Shown here: positions 42,510 to 51,567 of the stretch, in pieces | How the letters are laid out: each line of letters begins with the position of its first letter | How positions within the stretch are numbered: position 1 is the first letter of the stretch | NCBI RefSeq assembly: GCF_022829685.1 | Contig: NZ_JAKSYE010000085.1 | Span: 124,001-188,000, forward strand | Length of the DNA stretch: 64,000 bases | From: Methylobacterium sp. E-045 | Lineage (GTDB): Bacteria > Pseudomonadota > Alphaproteobacteria > Rhizobiales > Beijerinckiaceae | Reading direction: 5' to 3' | The notes under the pieces: generated by a model | What the model was told of the DNA's origin: nothing | Seen by the model: only the letters and a program-made list of their open reading frames with translations | The model's database searches: none | Translations under genes and position numbers: made by a program

Positions 42510-43589
42510 TTAATCCAGTCCGGCAGGAAAAACCAACCACTCTCCTTTGGCCAGCACTAGCCCGACACGATCGCCCTCCCCCGCGGCTGTCTCTTCGGCG
42601 ACCGTGAGGCGGAACGGTTCGGGAAGTCCCTCCGCTGCCAGGGTCAGCTCCGCCACGGGGCCGAGGAAACGGCGGCGGATCACCCGCGCCGGATGCCCGG
42701 ATTCGGGGCCCGACAGGCCGATCGCCTCGGGCCTGACGCAGGCGGTGACCGGCGCGCCGTTCGCGAACCCGGGCGCCGGAGCCGCCCCGAGCGGCGTGGC
42801 TGCCGCGCCGTTCGCGCAGCGGGAATGAAAGGTAATGAGATCGCCGAAGAAATTCGCGGCGAAGTGCGAAAGCGGGCGCCGATAGCATTCCGCGCCGGTG
42901 CCGATCTGGACGATGCGCCCGCCCCGCATCAGGACGATGCGGTCGCTCACCAGCAAGGCCTCCTCCGGATCGTGCGTCACCAGGAGCGCGGTGGCCCCGG
43001 TGGCGCGCAGGACCTCGACCGTGTCGGCCCGCACCCGGTCGCGATTGCGCCGGTCGAGATTCGAAAACGGCTCGTCGAGAAGCATCACGCGCGGCCCCGG
43101 CGCCAGGGCGCGGGCGAGCGCCACGCGCTGGCTCTCACCGCCCGACAACGAGCCGGGATAACTCGCGGCCCGGTCGGCGAGGCCGACCTGTTCCAGTCGC
43201 GCCCTGGCGACGGCCTCGGCCTCATCGGAGCGGAGCCGGTGGAGACCGAAGCGAACGTTCTGCATGACGGTGAGATGGGGGAACAGGGCATAATCTTGAA
43301 ACATCAGGCCGACGCCGCGCTCTTCCGGCGGTACCCGGGCACTCATCGCCTGTCCATCGAGAAGGACGAGGCCGCCGCTCGGCTGTTCGAGGCCTGCCAC
43401 CGCCCTCAACAGGGTGCTCTTGCCGCAACCGGAATCACCGAGAAGCGCGATGATTTCTCCCGCCCGAACCGCGAGGGAGACGTCGTCGAGGGCGTGCTTG
43501 TGGCCAAAATCGACGCTGAGCCCACGCGTCTCGAGGCGCGGCGGCACCTCGCCGGGGCAACGTCCCTCGGTCGGATCGGTCGCAGCCAT
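42510..43589 (-). CDS. fbpC: Ferric-iron ABC transporter ATPase
   Basis: The 359-residue ATPase from ATG 43589 (GAGGAA upstream) has Walker A GDSGCGKST, Q-loop FQDYALFPH, signature LSGGESQRVALARAL, Walker B VMLLDEPFSNLD and switch THDPEEAL. After the ABC domain is a TOBE-like C-terminal domain (ACVRPEAIGL), as in FbpC/PotA-type proteins. It is the first gene of the fbpC-fbpA-fbpB set and is divergent to gcrA. Confidence 0.9.
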   Translation of the reverse strand: MAATDPTEGRCPGEVPPRLETRGLSVDFGHKHALDDVSLAVRAGEIIALLGDSGCGKSTLLRAVAGLEQPSGGLVLLDGQAMSARVPPEERGVGLMFQDYALFPHLTVMQNVRFGLHRLRSDEAEAVARARLEQVGLADRAASYPGSLSGGESQRVALARALAPGPRVMLLDEPFSNLDRRNRDRVRADTVEVLRATGATALLVTHDPEEALLVSDRIVLMRGGRIVQIGTGAECYRRPLSHFAANFFGDLITFHSRCANGAAATPLGAAPAPGFANGAPVTACVRPEAIGLSGPESGHPARVIRRRFLGPVAELTLAAEGLPEPFRLTVAEETAAGEGDRVGLVLAKGEWLVFPAGLD

Positions 43590-43971
43590 GACCTGTTCCT
43601 CACTTCTCGGCTCGTGGTGAAACACGCGCTTCTCGCCCGATCCTCCGTCAGGTCAAGGGGAGGACGGGGCCGTGGAAGGGGCGGTGGGAAGCGGACGAGG
43701 ATCGCACCGTCGCGCTTACCGCAGAACCGCGTCCGTGCCGGCTCCTTCGTGGTGCATCCGAACCGGCCCGACGGTTTGCCGGTGGAAAGTCCCCCCCTCC
43801 TCCCAGGCGCTCTTGCATCCGTGTCGAGGCGTCCTGTACGGTTCTTATCGTCGTCGTAAGGGTGCCCTGCGCGACCACCATCTGTATGGCAGCGGGCGGA
43901 GTGGCCATGCGCGGTGTCGCAGGGATCGTCCAGTGTCGGTCGGGGGAATCGAGCGGATGTCGGAGGGGGCG
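43590..43971. other. Divergent region between fbpC and gcrA
   Basis: About 380 bases without a supported gene. It must contain the fbpC promoter (reading left) and the gcrA promoter (reading right). A GAATC site, the target of the CcrM methylase that works with GcrA, is at 43946-43950, 22 bases before the gcrA start. I could not recognise a Fur, Irr or RirA operator by eye. Confidence 0.4.
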
Positions 43972-44496
43972 ATGACGGATACCGGTGCGGGCTGGACGGA
44001 CGAACGTGTCGACGTGCTGCGGCGTCTCTGGGACGAGGGACTGAGCGCGAGCCAGATCGCCGCGCAGCTCGGTGGCGTCACCCGCAACGCCGTCATCGGC
44101 AAGGTCCACCGGCTGGGTCTGTCGGGCCGCGTGAAGGCGGCGGATTCGCCCGGCAATGGCCGGAAGAAGCCCGCCATCCGCGAAGCCGAGACCGACAACG
44201 TCATGGAGCTGGCGGCCGCGGCCGACCCCGTCGCGGCGCCGAATCTGCTGTTTCCCGAGACCAATGCGGTGGTCGCCACCCAGAGCACGCCGCTGGCCGT
44301 GTCCAAGCGCGTGACCATCATGGATCTGCGCGAATCCATGTGTCGCTGGCCCCTCGGCGATCCGACTTCGCCGGAGTTCCACTATTGCGGCGACCGTTCG
44401 ATCACCGGTCTTCCCTATTGCACCCACCACGCCGAGATCGCGTATCAGCCCGCCGCCGAGCGCAAGCGCGACCGCCGGGTCGGCGGTTTCCGCTGA
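43972..44496 (+). CDS. gcrA: Cell-cycle transcriptional regulator GcrA
   Basis: GcrA binds sigma-70 RNA polymerase and activates promoters with methylated GANTC. The 174-residue protein from ATG 43972 (GGAGG five bases upstream; a second ATG at 43957 is possible) begins MTDTGAGWTDERVDVLRRLW, then GLSASQIAAQLGGVTRNAVIGKVHRLGL, the GcrA helix-turn-helix. A linker leads to the conserved C-terminal MCRWPLGDPTSPEFHYCGDRS and YCTHHAEIAYQP, whose cysteines are family features. Confidence 0.94.
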   Translation: MTDTGAGWTDERVDVLRRLWDEGLSASQIAAQLGGVTRNAVIGKVHRLGLSGRVKAADSPGNGRKKPAIREAETDNVMELAAAADPVAAPNLLFPETNAVVATQSTPLAVSKRVTIMDLRESMCRWPLGDPTSPEFHYCGDRSITGLPYCTHHAEIAYQPAAERKRDRRVGGFR

Positions 44497-44734
44497 GGCG
44501 ATCGCACACGGCTCTTTGCCGACGGTCACCTCGGGCGGTGACGGATCCCGCCCTGTCGCAGGCCGGGCGAGCACGCGTCACCACTTGATCCGATGAGCGT
44601 AGACTCCGTCCTGCAGTGCGTGGCGGAGGATAGGATCATCATCACCCTCTCCGCGACGAGCGAGAGAGATCGGGCGGTCGTGAAAGCTTTCGACCCCATC
44701 GACTGACACCACGACGCGCTTTTCAGGGAAAGCC

Positions 44735-44750
44735 CCCCGCCCTGGCGGGG
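44735..44750 (-). terminator. GC hairpin after aminotransferase gene
   Basis: CCCCGCC at 44735-44741 pairs with GGCGGGG at 44744-44750 over a two-base loop. It lies 30 bases past the aminotransferase stop; on that strand a GGCTTT follows. The gcrA stop is 240 bases away on the other strand. Confidence 0.45.
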
Positions 44751-44780
44751 CGAGGGGATGCACCGGGAAGGTGGCTCGGG

Positions 44781-46058
44781 TCAGGCCGCCGATCGGGTCT
44801 CGAGTCCGGCGAGGAGGATGCAGAGCGCGATCCCCTCCGCCGCCGCCTTCACGTCCGAGAGCGAGGGGAAGGTCGGTGCGAGGCGCAATGTGCGGTCGTG
44901 CGGGTCGCGTCCGTAGGGGGAGGTCGCACCAGCTGGCGTCAGGGCGATGCCGGCCTCCTTGGCCAGCGCCACGGTCCGCTGCGCCGCGCCATCCACCGTA
45001 TCGACGGTGATGAAGTAACCGCCTTCGGGCTTCGTCCAGGTCGCCGCGCCGGTTCCGCCGAGCCGGGCCTCCAGGGCGTCGAGGACGGCCTGGAATTTGG
45101 GTGCAATGAGAGCGCGCTGTTTCTCCATATGCGCCTCGATGCCGGCCATGTCCTTCAGGAAGCGGACGTGGCGCAACTGGTTGAGCTTGTCCGGCCCGAT
45201 GGTGCGGAAGAAGGAACGGCCGAGGAACCAGCGCACGTTCTCCGGCGAAGAGGCGAACACGGCGATGCCCGCTCCCGCCAGGGTCACCTTTGAGGTCGAG
45301 GCGAAGATGAAAGGCCGGTCGGGATGGCCGGCTTCCTCGCAGAGGGCGAGGATGTCCGCGAGGGGGTGGCGCGTGGCGGTGAGGTGGTGGACGGTATAGG
45401 CGTTGTCCCAGAACAGCCGGAAATCCGGGGCGCCGGTTTTCATGGCGGCGAGACGCCGGACGGTCTCGTCGGAATAGGTTTCTCCGCTCGGGTTGGCGTA
45501 TTTCGGCACGCACCACGTGCCCTTCACGGCCGGATCCGCGGCCAGCTTCTCGACGACATCCATGTCCGGTCCCTGACCGGTCATGGGCACGGGTAGCATG
45601 CGGATGCCCAGGGCCTCGCAGATGGCGAAGTGACGGTCGTAGCCCGGGACGGGACAGAGGAAGACCGGCTCCTCCTCCTTCGACCAGGGCTTTACCGAGC
45701 CGGGCACGCCCTTCAGCAGAGCCCAGGCGATGCAATCGTGCATCAGCGCAAGGCTCGAATTGTCGCCGATGACGATCTGGGCCGCCGGCGCCTGCACCAT
45801 CGGCGCGAACAGGGCGCGTGCCTCGGGCAGACCCTGGAGGCCGCCATAGTTGCGCGCATCGTCACCCGCCTCGGCGAAATGGTCTCCGTTGCCCGGCAGC
45901 GCCATCATCGCGCTCGACAGGTCGAGCTGCTCCGGCGCCGGCTTGCCGCGGGTCATGTCGAGCTTGAGACCGCGGCTTTTGAAGGCCTCGTAGGCCTCGC
46001 GCGTCTTCGCATGAAGGGCGTCGCGGGCGGCGGGATCGAGGGAAGCCAAACTCGTCAT
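44781..46058 (-). CDS. Aminotransferase class I (aspartate aminotransferase-like, subgroup Ic)
   Basis: The 425-residue PLP enzyme from ATG 46058 (MTSLASLDPAARDALHA) has RNYGGLQGLPEARALF near the substrate pocket, the cofactor motifs PNPSGE-like KYANPSGETY and DNAYTVHHL. The Schiff-base Lys is in FASTSKVTLAGAGIAVF, and the conserved Arg in TLRLAPTFPS. The long N-terminus (LKLDMTRGKPAPEQLDLS) is typical of the Corynebacterium-type AspT group (Ic). It transaminates aspartate or a related amino acid with 2-oxoglutarate. It is followed upstream by a ROK kinase gene 70 bases away. Confidence 0.88.
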   Translation of the reverse strand: MTSLASLDPAARDALHAKTREAYEAFKSRGLKLDMTRGKPAPEQLDLSSAMMALPGNGDHFAEAGDDARNYGGLQGLPEARALFAPMVQAPAAQIVIGDNSSLALMHDCIAWALLKGVPGSVKPWSKEEEPVFLCPVPGYDRHFAICEALGIRMLPVPMTGQGPDMDVVEKLAADPAVKGTWCVPKYANPSGETYSDETVRRLAAMKTGAPDFRLFWDNAYTVHHLTATRHPLADILALCEEAGHPDRPFIFASTSKVTLAGAGIAVFASSPENVRWFLGRSFFRTIGPDKLNQLRHVRFLKDMAGIEAHMEKQRALIAPKFQAVLDALEARLGGTGAATWTKPEGGYFITVDTVDGAAQRTVALAKEAGIALTPAGATSPYGRDPHDRTLRLAPTFPSLSDVKAAAEGIALCILLAGLETRSAA

Positions 46059-46127
46059 GGGATTACGCTCACGTCGTTGTGTGATTGTCCCCGTCCATAG
46101 CGGCAACGGGGCAGGATGGGGAGAGGT

Positions 46128-47048
46128 TCAGGCGGGGATGCCCCATAACCAAGCTGCACCCCGCACGCCGGATGCGTCGCCGTGGCGGCTCACCCGGATC
46201 GGTGTCCCGCATTCTCCGGAAAAGACGTGCGGAAGGATCGATCCTGCCAGATCGACCGATAACTCCGGCACCGTCGACAATCCGCCGCCGAGGACCACCA
46301 CGTCGGGGTCGAGGATGTTGATCACGCCCGCCATTGCACGCGCGAGACGCTCCCGATAGCGGCCGATGCTTTCACATGCGGCGGCATCGCCGGTACGCGC
46401 GGCGGCGATGACGGATTCACCGGTCTGAGCGATCGTCCCGGTCCGCCGGGCATGGTCTGCGGCGAGGCCGGGGCCGGAGAGCCAGGTCTCGATACAGCCA
46501 TCCCGGCCGCAATAGCAGGCGGGACCGGGCCGTTCGTCATCGCGAGGTGCGGGAAGCGGGTTGTGTCCCCATTCGCCGGCAATGCGGTTGGCGCCCGACA
46601 GGGCGACCCCGTCGATGGCGATGCCGGAGCCGACGCCGGTCCCGAGGATGATGGCCCAGACGACCCCTGCGCCGGCGCCCGCACCGTCCACCGCCTCTGA
46701 AACAGCGAGGCAATTGGCATCGTTCTCGGCGCGGACCGGGCGGCCGAGCCGTGCCTCGAGATCGATGACGAAGGGCCTGCCGTTCAGCCAGACCGAGTTG
46801 GCGTTTTTCACGAGGCTGGTGCCTGGCGTGATCGCGCCCGGCATGCCGATGCCGACGCTGCCGACGCCGCCGGCATCGCGCTCCAGGCGCAGAACGAGCG
46901 CCGCGATCGCCTCGAGGGTGGCCGCGTAATCGTTCCGCGGGGTCGGGATCCGCCCTTCTGCGCGCACGGCTCCGCCGGCATCGAGGGCGATGCCGGCGAT
47001 CTTGGTGCCGCCGAGGTCGATCCCGATGCGCAGCCGCGCCGGGTCCAC
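46128..47048 (-). CDS. ROK-family sugar kinase (N-acetylglucosamine/fructose kinase-like)
   Basis: Starts with GTG at 47048. The 306-residue protein shows the standard ROK order: phosphate loop RIGIDLGGTKIAGIAL, GIGMPG, catalytic Asp in ENDANCLAVSEA, ILGTGVGSG, EWGH and the zinc site CYCGRDGCIETWLSG. The C-terminal LDPDVVVLGGGLSTVPEL closes it. The GH...C-x-C-G-x-x-G-C-x-E motif marks glucokinase/NagK/fructokinase groups; the sugar cannot be decided. It serves as the reference for the rearranged ROK protein at 17847. Confidence 0.9.
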   Translation of the reverse strand: MDPARLRIGIDLGGTKIAGIALDAGGAVRAEGRIPTPRNDYAATLEAIAALVLRLERDAGGVGSVGIGMPGAITPGTSLVKNANSVWLNGRPFVIDLEARLGRPVRAENDANCLAVSEAVDGAGAGAGVVWAIILGTGVGSGIAIDGVALSGANRIAGEWGHNPLPAPRDDERPGPACYCGRDGCIETWLSGPGLAADHARRTGTIAQTGESVIAAARTGDAAACESIGRYRERLARAMAGVINILDPDVVVLGGGLSTVPELSVDLAGSILPHVFSGECGTPIRVSRHGDASGVRGAAWLWGIPA

Positions 47049-47057
47049 GACGCGGCT

Positions 47058-48449
47058 CTACTGCGCGGCGACGGCCGGACGGGGAGCGGACTCCTGGTCC
47101 ATGTTCGGCGCATGGTCCGAAATGTCGGTGCCGATGGAGAAGGGATGCGCCATGACCTGGTTCAGCTTCTCCTGATCGAGTTCACCCTCCCAGCGGCTGA
47201 CCACCACGGTGGCGACGCCGTTGCCGATGAGGTTGGTGATCGCCCGGCACTCCGACATGAACTTGTCGACACCCAGGATCAGGGTCATGGCGGCCACCGG
47301 CACCGGGTTGTTGGGGATGGCGCTGAGCGTGGCGGCGAGGGTGATGAAGCCGGCACCCGTGACACCGGAAGCCCCCTTCGAGGTCAGCATCGCCACGAGG
47401 ATGATGGTGGCGTACTGGCCGAACGATAGGTCCGCGCCCACGGCCTGAGCCAGGAACAGGGATGCCAGCGTCATGTAGATGTTGGTGCCATCGAGATTGA
47501 ACGAGTAGCCCGTGGGGATGACGAGACCTACGACGGAATCCGAGGCGCCGAGGCGGCGCATCTTCGTCATCATGTGCGGCAGCACCGTCTCGGAGGAGGA
47601 GGTGCCGAGCACGATGAGGAGTTCGTCCTTGATGTAGGCCAGGAACCTGAAGATCGAGAAACCGGCCACGCGGGCGATGGCGCCGAGAACCAGGATCACG
47701 AACAGGAAGGCGGTCACGTAGAAGGTACCGACGAGCCAGGCGAGATCGATGACCTTGCCGATGCCGTACTGGCCGATGGTGAAGGCCATGGCGCCGAAGG
47801 CACCGATGGGGGCAAGCTTCACCACGAGGCCGATGATGCGGAAGAAGATCTGGCCCGCCGTGTCGATCGCGTGCGTGATCGCTTCGCCGCGCTTGCCCAT
47901 GCCGGTCACGACGACGCCGGTGAGGATCGAGATCAGCAGGACCTGAAGCAGGTCGCCCGTGGCGAAGGCGTCGAAGAAGCTCTTCGGGATCAGCGCCATG
48001 ATGTGGCCGGTGACGGAATCGTCGGCGGCGATCTTGGCGTATTTCTCCACCGATTTACCGTCGAGCTTGCTCACATCGGCATTGAAACCGGCACCCGGCT
48101 TCACAACCTCACCGACAAGCACACCGATGAGCAATGCGATGGTGGAGACGACCTCGAAATAGACCAGCGCCTTCAGACCGACGCGACCGACCTTCTTCAG
48201 GTCGCCGATCGAGGCTATACCGTGCACGATGGTACAGAAGATGATCGGTGCGATCATCATCTTGATCAGCGCAATGAAGGCGTCGCCCAACCACTTGACG
48301 GACTTGCCCCATTCGGGGTGCAGATATCCGAGCAGGATGCCGAGCGCGATGGCGATCAGCACCTGGATGTAGAGGACCTTGTACCAAGGCTCGTGAGGTG
48401 TCGGTGCTGCCGGCGCGCTGCCTCCGGCATGGACGGTGGTCTGAGCCAT
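47058..48449 (-). CDS. dctA: C4-dicarboxylate/H+ symporter DctA
   Basis: DctA imports succinate, fumarate and malate with protons or Na+. The 463-residue protein has eight or so helices, and motifs [38 protein letters not shown] [31 protein letters not shown] and [19 protein letters not shown] with the dicarboxylate-binding Asn/Asp. It ends nine bases before the ROK kinase, so the two are probably co-transcribed. It could also carry malonate for the nearby malonate genes, which is speculation. Confidence 0.95.
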   Translation of the reverse strand: MAQTTVHAGGSAPAAPTPHEPWYKVLYIQVLIAIALGILLGYLHPEWGKSVKWLGDAFIALIKMMIAPIIFCTIVHGIASIGDLKKVGRVGLKALVYFEVVSTIALLIGVLVGEVVKPGAGFNADVSKLDGKSVEKYAKIAADDSVTGHIMALIPKSFFDAFATGDLLQVLLISILTGVVVTGMGKRGEAITHAIDTAGQIFFRIIGLVVKLAPIGAFGAMAFTIGQYGIGKVIDLAWLVGTFYVTAFLFVILVLGAIARVAGFSIFRFLAYIKDELLIVLGTSSSETVLPHMMTKMRRLGASDSVVGLVIPTGYSFNLDGTNIYMTLASLFLAQAVGADLSFGQYATIILVAMLTSKGASGVTGAGFITLAATLSAIPNNPVPVAAMTLILGVDKFMSECRAITNLIGNGVATVVVSRWEGELDQEKLNQVMAHPFSIGTDISDHAPNMDQESAPRPAVAAQ

Positions 48450-48678
48450 GTTCCCTCACAGGCGCCTCTTCGGGCGCACGCTCGTCTGTCTTGGCGAGAC
48501 GCTAGCGAGTTTAATCCCTCGCCTCAACGAGGCCATGAGAGATAATCTTTGTTTCCCGCCGAAACCGTGAGGATGGGCCGCTTCTGTAACGCGATAAGGC
48601 TAGACCGCGTTACTGTGTGCGATTGTCGTGGACTGACCCTGCCGGAAATGAGCCAAGCCCATCTCCGGCTTTGTTCCT

Positions 48679-49560
48679 TCAGGTCTGGGGAGTCCGGCGG
48701 GGACGCACGGTCCAGCGCTCGAACTCGGCGGCCGGATCGTCGTCGCGGCCGCTGGCGCGGGCCGGCTGGGACGCTCCAAGAGCCTGGGACAGGCTTTCGA
48801 TCACGTCGTCGATCCGGGCGTCGCTGCGGAGCGGGGGCTCGGAGGCGGGCGCTTCCTCGGCCGCCGGCTCTTCAGTGCGCTCTTCGACGGCAGGCTGGGG
48901 TGTAGGCTCTTCCACCGGGACGGAAGCGGGCACGGCGGCCTTGGCGGACAGAGTTGCGGCGCGGCGGTTCGCCCGGAGGGTCGCCTCGTCCTCGGTGGCC
49001 TTCGGCGGCGGGGCATTGAAGCGACCGAAGCCGAAGCGCGGCTCGAGCAGATCGAGGATCGCTTCGAGGGCGGCGTTGTTCAGGGGAACCTCACCCGATT
49101 GCGGTACCCCCTGGATCGCCACGGAATGGCGGTCATAGGCAGGATTCTCGGACACGTCCTCGCCGAACCAGGCCGGAGGCACGAAGGCTGCGGCCTGGGC
49201 GGGGTCGTCGAACAGGACGCTGAGCAGGTCGAGGGCGCCCGGTGTCGCGTAGCGGTCAACGAGTGCCTCACGGCCGTTGCCGAGGGCGAGCACCGCGCGA
49301 TCATAGATCGCCTTGCCGGAGCACACATCGAGGAGCGCGTCGCCATGGGCGCGGGGAACCTCCGTGCGCTCCTCGCTCGACGTTCCGTCCGGAGCCGTCG
49401 TGACGAGGACGAGATGGCAGTTCTGGCCGTCGACCCGCACATAGGACGTACGTCCGGCCTGGGGAGCGAAATAGCCCTCGGTGATCTTCGAGCCGCCCCG
49501 TTCCTTCCGGATCAGGCGGACGAGTGAGGGTGCGACCAGGAACCGACGAACGACACTCAT
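48679..49560 (-). CDS. Degenerate CYTH-domain protein with acidic Pro/Ala-rich tail
   Basis: Start ATG at 49560 with GGGAGAGAG upstream gives 293 residues. The first ~160 residues resemble a CYTH fold: RRFLVAPSL, KITEGYFAPQAGRTSYVRVDG, EERTEV, LLDVCSGKAIYDRAV and AFVPPAWFGEDVSENPAYD. However, the ExExK signature that binds metal and triphosphate is replaced (SVVRRFLV). The next ~110 residues are Glu/Pro/Ala-rich and probably disordered, ending in a short conserved-looking DARIDDVIESLSQALG. It is probably a catalytically inactive adaptor or ligand-binding version; no neighbours help. Function unknown. Confidence 0.7.
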   Translation of the reverse strand: MSVVRRFLVAPSLVRLIRKERGGSKITEGYFAPQAGRTSYVRVDGQNCHLVLVTTAPDGTSSEERTEVPRAHGDALLDVCSGKAIYDRAVLALGNGREALVDRYATPGALDLLSVLFDDPAQAAAFVPPAWFGEDVSENPAYDRHSVAIQGVPQSGEVPLNNAALEAILDLLEPRFGFGRFNAPPPKATEDEATLRANRRAATLSAKAAVPASVPVEEPTPQPAVEERTEEPAAEEAPASEPPLRSDARIDDVIESLSQALGASQPARASGRDDDPAAEFERWTVRPRRTPQT

Positions 49561-49853
49561 GTACTCTCTCCCCCGGATCGGCTCATCACGGCAGGCTGTC
49601 CCTCGAGAGCGCCACGCCATGGGCGCAAGGTCGAGCGCCGTTCGAAGCCATATCCTGTTTCGGCTACGACGGAACGCCCGGCCTGTGGAAACCGGCCGGC
49701 ACGGACCGTCCGAATTTGGAAACTTTCCCACCGCGCACCGCCGATGGCGCGCAAAGCGGAAGACGACACGCCCTCGACTAAGAAAAAATAGGACTAAATC
49801 AAGGCCGCCCTCGAAAGGCCGACCCCAATTTTTATCCTTTCATACCAATGTGC

Positions 49854-50261
49854 TCAGACATTTGGCTCGAAGCGCAGTGAAATGCCGTTCATGCAATAGC
49901 GCAGCCCCGTCGGCGCCGGGCCATCATCGAAGACATGGCCGAGATGACCTTTGCAGCTGGCGCAATGCACTTCAGTTCTCACCATCCAGTGGCTCCGATC
50001 GGATTTCGTCTCCACCGCGCCGTCGATGGGATCGAAGAAGCTCGGCCAGCCGGTGCCGGATTCGAATTTCGTGGTGTTCTCGAACAGCGGCGCGTCGCAG
50101 CCGGCGCAGTGAAACGTGCCCGGACGCTTCTCGGCGTTGAGACAGCTCGTCCCCGCCCGCTCCGTGCCGTGCTCGCGCAGAACCCGGTACTGGTCCGGCG
50201 TGAGGATCTCGCGCCACTCGGCCTCGCTGCGCTGGACGGTGCTTGACTGGATCTCGCTCAT
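49854..50261 (-). CDS. msrB: Peptide methionine (R)-S-oxide reductase
   Basis: MsrB reduces methionine-R-sulfoxide with thioredoxin. The 135-residue protein from ATG 50261 has two CxxC zinc motifs (FHCAGCDAPLF and HCASCKGHLGHVF), FESGTGWPSFFDPI and the catalytic Cys in RYCMNGISL. A further Cys in GTSCLNAEKRPG may be the resolving one. Standalone domain, cytosolic. Confidence 0.94.
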   Translation of the reverse strand: MSEIQSSTVQRSEAEWREILTPDQYRVLREHGTERAGTSCLNAEKRPGTFHCAGCDAPLFENTTKFESGTGWPSFFDPIDGAVETKSDRSHWMVRTEVHCASCKGHLGHVFDDGPAPTGLRYCMNGISLRFEPNV

Positions 50262-50325
50262 GGATGGCCTCCGGTTCATCGGGATCTGCAAGGAAATAGG
50301 GTTCCCGAGGCCGTCCCGCACCCTG

Positions 50326-51480
50326 TCACGCCGCCGCGCCGATCGTGTCGGCCATCCGCGCCTGACGCTCGCCCATCGGCTTTTCCGGGCCGGTCGTGGT
50401 GTCGCGTGCGGTCTGATGCTCCATCTCGGCATTGATCTCGGCACCGAGGAGCACGATCGTCGTCGAGATCCAGATCCAGGTCATGAAGCCGATGGCGGCA
50501 CCGAGCGAGCCGTAGGTCTCGTTGTAATTGCCGAAGCTGCCGACGTACCAGGAGAACAGGATGGAGGCGGCGAGCCAGAGCAGGCCCGCCACGGCGCCTC
50601 CGGTACCGACCCAGCGCCAGCGCGGCCGCTCGCGGCTCGGGCCGTAGCGGTAGAGCAGCGAGAGGCCGCCCAGGAGGACGACGAGCAGGAACGGCCAGCG
50701 CAGGAGGGCGATGAGCCTTGCCCCCTGCCCGAACCCGAAGAAGTTGAAGATCACCGGCAGCACGACGATGCTGGTGAGCGCCAGGATGGTGAAGAGGAGC
50801 GCCCCGACGGTGAAGGTCAGGGAGCGCAGGTTCAGCATCACGAAGGAGCGCTTCTCCTCCTCCTCGTAGACCACGTTCAGGGCGTCGAACATCGCCTTCA
50901 TGGCGGCATTGGCACTCCAGAGCGACAGGACGAGGCTAGAGAAGAAGGTCAGGCCCAGGGTGCCGTTATCCTTGGCGGCGATCCGCTTCACCTGCTCGCC
51001 GATGATGTCGATGGCGCTGGAGGGCAACACGCCCTGCATGCTGGAGAGGTGCTCGTTGATGGCGCCCACATCGGCCACGAGGCCGTAGCAGGAGACCAGG
51101 GCGGCGATGGCGGGGAACAGCGACAGCAGGGTGAAGAACGTGACCCCGGCGGCGACCGCGAGCACGCGGTCCTTGTTGAATTCCAGGTAGACGCGGACGG
51201 CGATGTCCTTCCAGCCGGCACGGGTGATCTCGGTCGGGCTCCCCGCCGTCCGGCCGCGATGGGCCTGCGTCGCTGCCACCCATTCGGCGCTGCGCCCGCT
51301 ATGCGAGCGGGCGCCCTCGTCGCGGCGCGGCGCGGGTTCGCTTTCGTCCTGCGGCCGGCGGCGCGACCGGGGCGCCAGCGACAGGGCGAGGAGGGCCGCC
51401 CCCATGGCAAGGGTCCAGGTCAGGGACTGGGAAGAGCCCGATTCTCCGGGCTCGGGATGGTGACGCTGAGACGAAGGCAT
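50326..51480 (-). CDS. YihY/BrkB family membrane protein
   Basis: The 384-residue protein starts with a variable, Arg/Ser-rich ~85-residue region holding one weak helix. The conserved core follows: FNKDRVLAVAAGVTFFTLLSLFPAIAALVS, LWSANAAMKAMFDALNVVYEEEEKR, GFMTWIWISTTIVLLGAEINAE, with about six helices. The family was once called ribonuclease BN; its real role (efflux or envelope) is unsettled. It follows the malonyl-CoA synthetase on the same strand with ~90 bases between. Confidence 0.88.
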   Translation of the reverse strand: MPSSQRHHPEPGESGSSQSLTWTLAMGAALLALSLAPRSRRRPQDESEPAPRRDEGARSHSGRSAEWVAATQAHRGRTAGSPTEITRAGWKDIAVRVYLEFNKDRVLAVAAGVTFFTLLSLFPAIAALVSCYGLVADVGAINEHLSSMQGVLPSSAIDIIGEQVKRIAAKDNGTLGLTFFSSLVLSLWSANAAMKAMFDALNVVYEEEEKRSFVMLNLRSLTFTVGALLFTILALTSIVVLPVIFNFFGFGQGARLIALLRWPFLLVVLLGGLSLLYRYGPSRERPRWRWVGTGGAVAGLLWLAASILFSWYVGSFGNYNETYGSLGAAIGFMTWIWISTTIVLLGAEINAEMEHQTARDTTTGPEKPMGERQARMADTIGAAA

Positions 51481-51567
51481 GACGGCAACCGGAAGGGAGA
51501 CGGCGCGAGCTTGGCCGTTCGATGACGAAAACCGCCGTCCCGCCGAAGCGTTCCGTCGCCCCGGCCG

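Noticed and set aside
44497-44780. Possible small gene between gcrA and the aminotransferase
   Set aside because: No frame with an SD and plausible composition; only a terminator-like hairpin was found.
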